Shown in pieces: positions 1 to 10,640 of a stretch of 64,000 nucleotides of DNA (the first letter of the stretch is position 1; the number at the start of each line of letters is the position of its first letter). Position numbers and translations under genes: made by a program. This stretch comes from Episyrphus balteatus (taxonomy: Eukaryota > Arthropoda > Insecta > Diptera > Syrphidae). The stretch spans positions 77,624,867 to 77,688,866 of the forward strand of contig NC_079136.1 in assembly GCF_945859705.1 (NCBI RefSeq). The letters run 5' to 3'. Under the pieces are notes generated by a model, which was not told where the DNA came from, did not search any database, and saw nothing but the letters and a program-made list of their open reading frames with translations.

Positions 1-217
1 TATATCCCTCAAGTTAGAAGAGCAAGGTCAGCAGAACATAATTTTTGTTATTGGATCTTTTAGTGCTAATTAAGTACCCTAAAAACAAGTTAGGTGCTCC
101 ACTACTTTTGGAAAAAATTAATACTTGATTAAAAATAAGCGGAGCAGTTACCAGAAAATGCCTTAAACTGTTAGTATAAAAATAGGGTTTGGTATAATAT
201 TTAGGTTCTAATTATTA

Positions 218-523
218 AGTGCTCTACGAATCCAAAAAAATAATTTTTTTTCCAAAATTAATTTTTTTTTCTCTGATTTTCGAAAAAAAATTTTTTTTTT
301 CAAATTATCTTTAATAATTAAGTGCTTAACTAATTTCAGTTAAGTAACCCATTTTCCGAGATTTTTAATTTAAAAAAAATGTTTTCATTTTCCATACAAA
401 TTCCAGGTTATTCAACATAATTTGAAAAAAAAAGAAATTTTTTTTTTCGAAAATCAGAGAAAAAAAAATTATTTTTGGAAAAAACATTTTGTTGGATTTT
501 CATTTTTGATTCGTAGGGCACTA
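218..523. repeat. AT-rich inverted repeat (foldback) in intron
   Basis: The stretch starting with GTGCTCTACGAATCC near 219 reappears as its reverse complement ending GATTCGTAGGGCAC near 521. Long A/T runs and the core CTCTGATTTTCGAAAA lie in both arms. It is probably a degenerate foldback element in the intron before the exon at 1402. No open frame in it looks real. Confidence 0.55.
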
Positions 524-559
524 CTAATTTTAGGGACATCTGTTAAGTTGTATGAGAAC

Positions 560-1080
560 GGGTGCTTTCATAATTGCATGGTTGCTTTGTTTACATGCGG
601 TCATTTGCGATCAGACTAATGTCAGAAAAACTATTTGCGCATGTATTTTACTATTTATGAACACTTTTTCTGATTTGCGTCATTTGGCAAAATGTTTAAG
701 TTTCAATTCAGCCTCTTCTTCAAAACAAACATATCTTCTTTAAGAAGAAAAAAAACTTTTTTTTTTTACATTTCTCTAACTATTTACAAATTTATTATAT
801 CAAAGAAATTCGCTGCTATTTTTGCTATTTTGCCTTGAACTTTGAATTTCCATTCAATATATTGACGAATTTGAGAAATAAAGAAAAGCTGTATCATTTT
901 TAACGCATTTTCCTTCTTTCTTTGTGTTTAAATTCATTGCGCATGGGAATTTTTTCATTTGCACGTTTGCGCTGCAAATATTTGCGTTTTACATTTATGA
1001 ACACCTGACATTTGTCATTTGCATTAATGAAAGCTTTGCATTCGTCAGACTTGCGCAACCATGCATTTATGAAAGCACCC
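560..1080. mobile_element. MITE with GGGTGCTTTCATAA inverted ends
   Basis: The left end reads GGGTGCTTTCATAATTGCAT and the right end is its near-perfect reverse complement, ending GAAAGCACCC. The element is 521 bp and flanked on both sides by AAC (557-559 and 1081-1083), a possible 3-bp target duplication. It has no transposase frame. GGG tips with a 3-bp duplication suggest a PIF/Harbinger-like non-autonomous element, but this is inference. Confidence 0.65.
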
Positions 1081-1401
1081 AACATGAGCACTAAGAAATG
1101 GTAAAAAATGTTTTTTATCGCCTTTGGAAGGGTCAATATACGACTAATAGAGGTTTTGAAACAATTATGCCCAAAACCTTTCTTCAGTTTACCCAAATCA
1201 AATGGGATGAAAATTAGATTTTCTCTCATGTAAAACTTGCCATTTTTGATTTTAAGGCATTAAAAGTAAATGATTCCTTTTTCTCTTCATTTTAACACTT
1301 TGAGTGCCAAGGTTTTTTAAGGCCCTACAATTTTGCATAAGGTGTCTTTCAAAAATGGGTGAAGCGGCAGCTAAATTGTTAAATATATGTCTTCTTTTCA
1401 G

Positions 1402-2161
1402 GATATTCACAAATATTCGGATACAGTCCAGATAGAAACGAAAGCAAAGATTGTGAATGCAATATCAAGCAAAAAATTCGTATACCACCGCCATCTGATA
1501 TGAACTACTACAACAAGGAAAAAATTTTATTCGAAATTGCTGTACAGAATTTCGTTTATATTTCATCGTAAGATTTCCAGTTAACTAACATTAAACTTTT
1601 ATGAACATCAACTTTCTTTTTAGGAAACAAATTGAAAAAAGAGAAAATGAAACAGCAATAGAGGATCAAAGTCGTCGAAAGCGTGAAACAACAACAACAA
1701 CTACTGAAGTCCCCACCACTACACAAACAACAACAACAACTTTAAAGCAAGACTCAACAACCGAAAGCAAACCCATTAGTGATGAACTTTCTGATATGTT
1801 GGCAAAGCATTTTGCGGAACAGGAAAAGAAATCAATCAAAGAACAGGATACAGGAATAGACAATTTTATTATTATACAACCAAAAGAAGCTTGCCCAGCA
1901 AATTCAAGCTCGGATTATCAAAAGCAAAACAATTGTGAAATCATAGAAACTAATGAGGGCACTGAAGTACCTGGATCAATGCATTCTTATATTCTGGAAG
2001 ATCTGGAGCCTGAAAAAATATATCAGGTTTTTGTTAGAGCTTGTGTAAAAGATTTACCAAACGGCTGTGGCCCAGAGAAATTCATTGAAGTTGAAACGCA
2101 CAGCAAGAAGTTTGAGACAGCAAAAACAGACCAAAACAATAAGATATTATTTTTTTTTTAA
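1402..2161 (+). CDS. Insulin-receptor-like ectodomain gene, 3' end (Sdr-like), partial
   Basis: These are the last two coding exons of a gene that enters from the left: 1402-1567 (acceptor TTTTCAG, donor GTAAGA) and 1624-2161 (acceptor CTTTTTAG, stop TAA). They join in frame as phase 2. The first exon contains FEIAVQNFVYI, which matches the alpha-CT peptide of insulin receptors (pattern FENALQNFV) that contacts insulin. The second has a dibasic RRKR at the place where receptors carry the furin site, a Thr-rich spacer, and the last part of an FnIII domain (LEDLEPEKIYQVFVRACV). The frame then ends after about 20 residues, with no transmembrane or kinase region. In Drosophila, Sdr is a secreted decoy of InR with the ectodomain only, so this is the best match. 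Alternatives are a truncated InR paralogue or an alternative 3' end of InR. The insulin-receptor family call is firm; the decoy assignment is inferred. Confidence 0.65.
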
Positions 2162-3124
2162 ATAGGTACATGTTTGTTTTTCGTTTTATATTTTTTTTTA
2201 AGTGTGATTATGTAATTTAGTTTTTTTTTCTTGCATACAAATAATAGAATATAGCATAGCTAAATGTGTACATTAATTTAAGTTCTCTTATTTCTTTTTT
2301 CGAATTTAATTTGTTAATATTTTATAATTACAAAACTATTTTATATGTCCCCATAACAATAAAAAATAAAACAAATTAGTGATATCAAAAATAAGTTTAT
2401 TTAATATGTATTTGATGAAAAAAAGCAGCAAAAATAGCTTTCGTCTGTCGAAACAACAATCCGCCATGAAAAAGCAGTCGTAAATCCATGTGAAGGCAAA
2501 ACGATAGAGGCGGAAACGAAAACAATAATAAAAACGATCGACTTCGTATTCCATAATCAGGGATCCTACTTTTTGCTACTTTCCCATCTATTCGAAAGTT
2601 AATTTCAATTGTAATTCCTACTCAAACTGCGTCACTGCGTGTCTAAAATGAATGATACTAATCTAAATCTTTCAACTAAAACCTAATAAAGGATTTGACA
2701 TGAATGACCAGCAAATTGGAACACATTTTTTGTAGAATCGAATTACATAGTTGGGTCCCAGACCACTGACTTTCTTTTAAAAATTTCAAAATTTCTTTGG
2801 CCACATAACGTATAACGTTGCCCTATTATAGCTATCAACTAGATATTTGATAATAGCAATAATTAAGATGAGAAGGCAGTATGGCTATCTACTTTTAATC
2901 GAGTATTCTATTAGGGATAAAATATAAATGCAATTTGTGGTAGCATTTTATTTTTGAAATAACTTTTTGCTGGCGATGTTTATTTCTATTCTATTCAAGC
3001 TACTCAGTCCCACTGCGGCAGCTTCCTAATTTTTTTGCAAGTGCCACTTTTGACAACATCCCCATTGCAATTTCAGGATTTTGCTCTATTATTTCCACCA
3101 TACTTCCTCATAAATATTTTTAAA

Positions 3125-3440
3125 CGTATCTCAATGTTGTAGATGTGGTTTTCTGTTCAAATATTTTTTTTTATGTTTGAATTTGAAGTCAAGTTTTGAC
3201 AAAAATTGGTTCTACCGCTTAAACAATGGAAATTTTTTATTTAATAACTCAGGTAATATGTGATGATGGCATTAATTCATGAAATTTAAACAAAATTTTT
3301 GAACCCACAAAGTTAGAGGTTAAAGTATTTTTAATCACCGACGGACGTTTTAAAAAAAAGAATCATAAAAATCAGAGCTGTTTAGTTGTGTTCCTTAATA
3401 CTGCTATTTTTGTAGCTTTAGTTACTCAAAACTTTGTGTA
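3125..3440. repeat. Solo arm of the 4838-6354 foldback family
   Basis: The segment is a diverged copy of the right arm of the element at 4838-6354, in the same order: CAAATATTTTTTTTTATG, CCGCTTAAAC, TCATGAAATTTAA, AAAGTATTTTTAATCACCGA, CAGAGCTGTT and finally GCTTTAGTTACTC. It lacks the opposite arm, so it is a truncated or solo-end copy. Confidence 0.6.
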
Positions 3441-4123
3441 GTAAATTTCAATAGATTAAGATGACAAACAAATTCGGTATGTTTCTAACAGCACTCCTTA
3501 ATCAATGTTCTCTCATTTCCAATAATAAAAAAGCGAACTATTATTTTTTGTTTTAGTTTTATTTTTATTTTTCATATCAATAATTTATTTATACACAAAA
3601 TTTCAACATATTTAGTTAATTTACAACCGTTGAAAAATCCATGTACTTCCTGAAATTAAAAGATAAAAACAATAATTAATAAAAAATTATTTCAAAGGAA
3701 AAGTAATAGCTCAGAAAAAAAATTTGACCAAATAAAAATAATAAAAAACTTCGAAAAAATTGACAAACTTGAATTTTGTTAGATACCTTTATCTTAATGT
3801 TCACCAAAGCACAACAAATTGATAAAAGCTTCAAAACAAACATCAAAAGAAATGTATAAACAACCAAAATTCAACTGCATCAGAATTTTTACGAGGTCAA
3901 AATCTTATTCAACTAGGTCATCATAAATATTTGTGGCGTTTAATATAAACATGAAATTTTAAGCTTTCAAATATTACAATGTTGATTAATAGCGTCAAAT
4001 CACGTTTAAAAATAGTTAAATTATGTATAGGTAAAAAAGTATCAAAAAAGTTGTCGCAATGATTTCTTTTTATTCAGTTATCATGTTTATACCAAAAAAT
4101 ACAAATATTATTAAGAAATTATT

Positions 4124-4187
4124 CAGTAATTGGAAGAATTTAAATCAATATAAATTCATAAACACGGACCAATTAATTTCATCAAAA
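4124..4187. repeat. Dispersed repeat A, copy 1
   Basis: The segment begins CAGTAATTGGAAGAATTT and contains CATAAACACGGACCAATTAA. Near-identical copies lie at 4577-4637 and 6560-6624, and a diverged one near 7060-7100. The core CCGTGTTTAT also occurs in the opposite orientation within the 0.7 kb array units. Each copy lies a short distance from a predicted mini-exon. Confidence 0.6.
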
Positions 4188-4576
4188 TAATAACTTAAAA
4201 AAATATCGTAAGTAAATAATACGATTTCTTAATTTTAACCCACCTTTGTAGTAGCAGTACAGTAATATTCAATTGGGATTGTATCACGAATTCTAGAAGA
4301 AAAAAATAAAATTATTGTTAAAAAAAAATTGTTAATAACCAGTAAGTGTTTTTTTTTTAATAAACCTTAATAAAATATTGGTATGAGTTTAGTTTTACAG
4401 CAAAAAAAATATAAATAAATAAGTAGGCAAATATTTTTTAAAGATTGTTTTGAAAGCTAAATTGAACGGTTTTACTCTTTATTTTACGTCTTTTGAAGCA
4501 AACAAAAGATACAAAATAAGATTAAAAAAAAAAAACAAAAAACTCATTTCAATATTTTATTTAGGTTGACTTAAAT

Positions 4577-4637
4577 CAGTAATTGGAATAGTAAAATCAA
4601 AATAAATTCATAAACACGGACCAATTAATATCATCAT
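4577..4637. repeat. Dispersed repeat A, copy 2
   Basis: This is a second copy of the CAGTAATTGGAA...CATAAACACGGACCAATTAA repeat, 45 bp 5' (on the + strand) of the candidate mini-exon at 4693-4737. It is close to identical to copy 3 at 6560 over the last 35 bases. Confidence 0.6.
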
Positions 4638-4837
4638 AACAAAAAAAAAAAAAAAATAATTTAAATTTATCAAATTAAGTCAATTTACATACCTTTGTTG
4701 CTTTCATTCTCATACAGCCTAATATAAAGTGATCAACCTAAAAAATAAAAAGAATACAAATTATTTTACTGAATATACTAAAACTTTTTAAAAGAGATTT
4801 TAGCTTAAATAAATCATAAATATCGCTCATTTACTTG

Positions 4838-6354
4838 TAGTAGAGTAACTAAAGCAAATTATTAGGGAACCAGGCCGAACAGCTCTGATTTTGACGATTT
4901 TTTTTTTCAAACGTAGGTAATTGAAAATACTTTAAAGTCTATAGATTAAAAATTGCCGGTGTTGCCGTATTGTTTTTTAAAATTAAAATTAATTTTTTTT
5001 TAACAAAACCATTTTTTTTTTCTTAAATTTCATAAAACAAATGATATCAAAAGATTCTCTAGGTAATTTAAGGAAAATATATAGAAGGCAGTAAGGGACA
5101 ATCTTCCATCGTTTAAGCGATAAATGCAATTTTCTAACATTCTGACCTCAAACACAAAAAAAATATTTTGAACACAACGGCAACACCTACAATATTTTAA
5201 AATGAATTTTTAAAAAGCCAGAAGCTCATTCTTTTCTCTTAAATTTAAATCCACTAAATTTAATCAAGACTTTTTTAAAAAATGGTCCTCAAACTCAGAA
5301 TTAAAAAAAAAAATGTTATTAGAAAAATTTTAAATTACTTTTTTACAAACTTTTTCTAATAAAATATGAATTTATTTAAAAAAAATTTTTGGCCATAAAT
5401 ATTATCAGTTGAATTTCGAAGCAAAAAAGGTAAAATATATCACACTTTTGAAAAAAATATGAAAAATTACTTCAATTTCAATACTTTTTTTTTATTAAAA
5501 CTGAATTTTTGCATTGAAATAATTAATTTTCTCAAAGACTGTGGTAAATAGGAACTTTAAATTTTTGCTATTTAACTTTCAACAGTAAGGGTTATTAAAT
5601 GATTAAAAAATAATTTTATGTTTAGATGTTGAACTTTAAAAAAAAAAATAAGTTACATTTTTTTTCAAAACTTTTATTAAAAAAGTTCTTCGAAAATGAA
5701 ATACTTTTTAGTTTTTTTCATAAACCGTAATAGATATTGGAATTTCCTTTTATAATTTGAAATCATAATAAATGCGGCCAAAAAAAATAAAAAAATAAAT
5801 GCATTTTATATTACGACCAAATTTAAAAAACGACGTGTTAAAATTTTTTCAATAATTTTTTTTTCAAAAATCTGAGTTTAATTACCATTCTTTTAAAAGC
5901 CGTTCATTCAATTAACTTAATTTTAATTTTACATATATGACTAAGCTTCTAGCTTTTAAAAAATGTATATTTGAATATTGTAGGTGTTGCCGTTGTGTTC
6001 AAATATTTTTTTTTGTGTTTGAAGTCAATTAATAAGAAAATTTAATCTATCGCTTGAACTATGGAAGATTGTCCCTCACTCCCATATATTTTTTTTTCCT
6101 TGAATTTCCTAGACAATATTTTGGCATCAATTAATTTATGAAATTTAAGAAAAATTTTGGAAAAAAAAATTTTTTTGTTCACAAAAATCTTCAATAAAAT
6201 TTAAAAAATCAAAACGTCAACACCGGCAATTTTTAATCTATAGACTTTAAAGTATTTTTAATTACCGACGTTTGAAAAAAAAAATCATCAAAATCTAAGC
6301 TGTTCGGCCGGGTTCCCTAATATTGCCAATTTTTGAGCTTTAGTTACTCCACTA
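4838..6354. mobile_element. 1.5 kb foldback element with long inverted arms
   Basis: The left arm begins TAGTAGAGTAACTAAAGC and the right arm ends with its complement, GCTTTAGTTACTCCACTA. Inside, both arms carry GGGAACC, GGCCGAACAGCT, the block CTATAGACTTTAAAGTATTT, CACCGGCAATTTTTAATC and, nearer the centre, GGTGTTGCCGTTGTGTTCAA. Each arm is about 450-500 bp, with AT-rich DNA between. The flanks show TTG on both sides (4835-4837 and 6355-6357), a possible 3-bp target duplication. There is no transposase frame. The family is probably non-autonomous and repeated locally (see the solo arm at 3125). Confidence 0.7.
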
Positions 6355-6559
6355 TTGAACACTGTCAGGAAACGAGTTTTAAATTTAATATCGTTTTTTT
6401 TTTGTATGTAAAAGATTAATTTCTAAAACAAATTTAGTGCTCCTTCTCCGTCAGTTTTAAAAGCTAAGAAATAACTTTCTGTAGGATTAAAGATTACTTT
6501 ATTCCAATCACTTCTTTGGTATTTAGTTATGTCAGTATCCAGTAAATGAGCGAATGTAT

Positions 6560-6624
6560 CAGTAATTGGAAAAATTTAAATCAATATAAATTCATAAACA
6601 CGGACCAATTAATATCATCATTTA
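6560..6624. repeat. Dispersed repeat A, copy 3
   Basis: This is a third copy of the CAGTAATTGGAA...CATAAACACGGACCAATTAA repeat, ending ATATCATCA. It lies just outside the right end of the foldback element and upstream (on the + strand) of the candidate mini-exon at 6756-6819. Confidence 0.6.
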
Positions 6625-7689
6625 TGTTTATAAAAGTAGAAACACTTCACTATTGATAGAAAAAAAAAAAAACAAATAGTGCAACACTTTTTCTTTTTTT
6701 TTTGCTATCGATTGTGAATGTTAATTAGGTTTACAAAATGCATGAAATTACCAACCTTTATCAAATGTAGTGCTCAAATAATTACAGAGTAACCCCGTTT
6801 TACACGTCTTCGTTGTCTTCTGCAAATTACAAAATAAAAATTGTGATATTATTTTTGATATTCTTGACAAATAAAAAAAGGAATTGATAATGTTTAAAAT
6901 ACTATCAGAAATGTATGTCATCAAAAAAATATGTCGGGAAAAGAAGACAAAATTAATATGGATATCTTCATTTAATATTTATATTCTGTGTTATATGCAT
7001 ATGAATAAGGAGTTTCCTTATTTCTGTTTTGTTTTCAGAATTTACGGCGTTTTAAACATAGAAATTCGGAAAATTCATAATAAGGACCATTCCTGATACA
7101 TGTACATAATCACAACTCTTAAATTGTTTAATTATAAGTTTTTCTTACCTTCATTATGAAAAATTGATTTGTTTTGACTGCTTTAAGAGGTGTAAGTGGA
7201 CATCAGTATTTCTTCTATGTTTGTCTTCTTATCTAGAAAATAGAAAAAAAAATTGTTTGAGCACAGACTGTATGTGGTATGCCTATTCATTTTACAAGTA
7301 TAGTATGTTTTCAGATTCTAAGACGTCATCAATATTTATTATGACGGGAAAAGAAGACAATTTATTAAGTTTTCATCATATTAAAACAATTTTTTAACCT
7401 ATGTAGATTTTTTTTGACTTGAACATTTAAATTAATTAAAATAAAACTTCACAATTTCATTTTTTTTACGAAAAACAAAACGTTTTTATACATAAGTTAA
7501 ACCTTATTTTCTTTTAAAGTTATATGTCCAAGTCATTTCTTAAAATGTGTATCAGTTTAACTGATTTAATGAAGCGGCATTTAAAACACATTAAAACGCC
7601 ATAAACTGTAAGGGGACTTTAGCCAAAAGTTTGATTTTAAAATTAATTAACCTAGTAGAAGCGGTTTTATGTGTTTTAAATTTCACTCG

Positions 7690-10640
7690 ATTCCCTTTTG
7701 TACTTACATTTTTTTTTTCTTTCTGGATGAAGAATTTCAATTGGTTCAAAAGCATCAAGTAAAGAATACCTGTAAATAAAGGTTTTGTTTTATGATAAAT
7801 TTCTTTATTTTTTAAATGTAAGAGAATTTCAAAATTAAAGCACTCATTACGTATAAAAAACAACACGATTTTTTGTAGGTATTTTCAGAAATTAGATCCG
7901 TGTTTATAATCATTGTGCAATCTTTTTGATACATAATCACCCTTTTTGCGATTTACAAGTAACAATTTATTGATGGTTGATCAAATTTCAATTTCAATAT
8001 CTTATTACTTAACTAACAAAAGTTTAGAAAAAAAGTTTAGTTTTCAACTAACTGTTGGTTTTAAAATACCACATTTCAGTATTATTCAACAATTGATAGT
8101 TGACAATCGCAATACGGGTGAATAATATTTTTATATATGAACTATATGAAAACTGTATACTCACTTAAAAAAAATATGCAATAATCCTGTTGATACTGCT
8201 AAACAAGATCTTGTCTTTAATACCCTTGAGCACATTTTCATGTTCCTGAAAATTCAACAGAAAAATTCATTATTAACCTTTTGTCTGTATTATGACTAAG
8301 AAAAAATAAAAATTTCAATTTAATTCAGTGCAAAAAATTGCAGCCATTAATTATTTTTCATTAAGAATCAAACGGTAATTTTTTTCATCAATTAAAAAAG
8401 TTTATAAAGCTAATGTATGCATATTACTCCTAAACTTATAACAGTTTTTTTTTGTAATGATGCGTACATTAATTCATATTAGACAAAAAAAAAAACTATT
8501 AAAACTTACATATTTGTATTTCTCCAACGATAATGTTTTCCGTTAATAGCTCAGAACTCCTGTAAATATTTTTTTATATAAATATATTACTACAAATAAA
8601 ATGTTAATAGTATTTGTTTTTATTGGTGGTTATACCGAATAAAATTTCGATGGGATTTTTGAAATTTATCATTAGATTTTTTATTAGATTTTTTATTTGA
8701 GTTCGGAGAAATTCAAAATATATTCCGAAAGAGAGAAATATTCCCATGGAAATTTTCATTAGAAAAAACAACCACTTTAAAGTAAAACTTTGCACTCATT
8801 ACGTATAAATTACAACATGATTTTTTGTAGGTATTTTCAGAAATTAGATCCGTGTTTATAATCAGCGTACATTGCCTTACAAAAAAAAATATATACAATG
8901 TGAGAGCATTAAAAATATACTTACACTTAAAATGTCTTCAATAATCCAATCGAAACTCTTAGACGAAAAGCTTATTCTCCAATGCCGGTATTCTTTATTT
9001 ACCCTGAAAAAAAAAAATTAATTTCATTAATAACGTGCCGCTTATATTATTACAATTTTTTTTATTTTATTTGGATTCAGTGCAAATATTTGCAGCCATT
9101 AAATATTTTTCATTAGAAATCAAACGGTAATTATTGTCATCATTAAAAAAAGGTCCTTATTTTAGTATGTACAGAAATTTGTCAACTAGTCCATAGGAAC
9201 GGCACGAAGACCCACTCCTAAGAACCTCAAAATGTATTTGATACAAACAAGTAAACAGTCCTAAATTTAAAAAAACGAAACTTCTAACTTTATTTTTTAT
9301 TACTAAATACCATGCACTGTTGTAGCAGTTTGCAAAAAGATATTATGCTATAAATTTTCAAAATTGAACTTAACGAAAAATTTCAAAATTTGAATTCAAC
9401 AAAACATATTTCTGCCGAGCAAATCATAAAATACCTATTCAGAATAGCGGTTTTTTGAAAATTTAAAAGAACGGCATTTAAATAAACGGCATGGAGTGAA
9501 ATTTTACACTAATTTCGAAAAATAACATAATTTTTGAAGTTTTATTGTTTTAAGAAATTGGATCGTTTTTTTTATCATTATGGAACCTTTTTACATACAT
9601 ACAAAAAAAATTATCTATGAATTATGTATAGGAAATATACTCACATCCAATAATCCAAACTACCAGACAAGATCATATTTGCTTGGTCCTGAAAATACAA
9701 TAGAAAATTTCGTTTATAACATTATTATAATTTTGATCAAGAAATGATAAAAATTCCATTTGAAATCAGTGCAAATAATTGCAGCCAATAAGTTTTTTTC
9801 ATTAAAATCAAACGGTAATTTTTTTCATCATTAAGAACATGTTTTAAATGTACATAAAGTACATGTATTAAAAGAAAAGTTAAATTAGATAAAAATAAAA
9901 TTATAACTTACATTGGTATTCTTTCAAGGATGATAATATTTTCCTTTATTGCTCGGAGCTCCTGTAAATAAATTTTGTTTAAAATTTTATTATAAATAAA
10001 AACTTGGTTGTGTTTTTTATAAGGGATTATTATGTACTTAAAAAAAAATTCTCTGGGATGTTTCCTTCGGAATCCATTAACTGTTAAAATATCCAATGGA
10101 TTTTACCTTTATTTTCTCTTTTTTTTTTTAAATTAGCACCGAGAGAGTTTCAAATAGAAGAGCGAATTCGGATAGTTTAAATAATTCGATCCCAGGGAAA
10201 TTTTTATGAGATATAATTTTAAGTATAGTTTGCACTCATTACGTATAAATTGCAACATGATTTTTGTAGGTAATTTCAGAAATTAGATCCGTGTTTATAA
10301 TCATTGTGCAATACTTAAAAAATATATATATAAATATGTTGAAAGGACTATATAATATTATACTCACACATTAGGATGTCTGGAATAGCCCAATTGAAAC
10401 TGTTCTTCTTTTAATACATTTCCATGTGATTAATCTGGAAATGAAAGAAAATTTGGTTAGAAATTAACTCCTTTATTATTACAAAATAATATAAATTTCA
10501 CATGATTTCAGTGCAAATAATTGCAGCCATTAATTTATTTTCATTAAAAATCAAACGGTAATTTTTGTCATCATAAGAACATGTTTTAATGTACATAAAG
10601 TAAATGTATTAAAGAAAATACACTTACATTTCAGAGCATG
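7690..10640. repeat. Tandem array of about 0.7 kb units
   Basis: Four recognisable units recur. A marker block containing GTGCAAATAATTGCAGCC followed by AATCAAACGGTAATTTTT occurs at about 8327, 9078, 9767 and 10510, giving periods of about 751, 689 and 743 bp. A second marker, ACTCATTACGTATAAA followed by AATTAGATCCGTGTTTAT, occurs at about 7847, 8797 and 10217, with a degenerate copy near 9545. Between the markers lie two exon-like segments per unit on the minus strand. In the third unit (9150-9540) one exon block is missing or replaced. The array looks like serial duplication of a two-exon genomic segment rather than a satellite. Confidence 0.7.

Larger units (their letters stand above)
2162..4243. 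other. 3' UTR and intergenic DNA
   Basis: After the stop at 2161 there is AT-rich DNA with a possible polyadenylation signal AATAAA at about 2358. No gene is visible. From about 3125 to 3440 lies one arm of the foldback family found complete at 4838-6354: shared words include GTGTTTGAA, ATGAAATTTAA and GCTTTAGTTACTC. Confidence 0.5.
4244..10434 (-). other. Array of short exon-like segments (unidentified minus-strand gene or lncRNA)
   Basis: Read on the minus strand, this stretch contains at least ten short segments flanked by a pyrimidine tract plus AG and by a good donor (GTGAGT, GTAAGT or GTATGT): 10368-10434 (67 nt), 9912-9961 (50), 9645-9688 (44), 8925-9003 (79), 8510-8559 (50), 8165-8245 (81), 7708-7769 (62), 6756-6819 (64), 4693-4737 (45) and 4244-4292 (49). 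From 7.7 kb upward they alternate between two homologous types. One type translates to related peptides (SFDWIIEDIL, SFNWAIPDIL, FSSINRIIAYF), the other to ENIIVGEI and ENIIILERI. The copies differ by indels and some contain stops, so one continuous protein frame could not be assembled. It may be a fast-evolving micro-exon gene, a decayed gene, or a non-coding RNA. No family is recognised. Confidence 0.4.

Noticed and set aside
7690..10640. CRISPR-like spaced repeats
   Set aside because: The repeated blocks are 60-80 bp, diverged, spaced by 0.7 kb, and lie in eukaryotic DNA with splice signals; not a CRISPR array.
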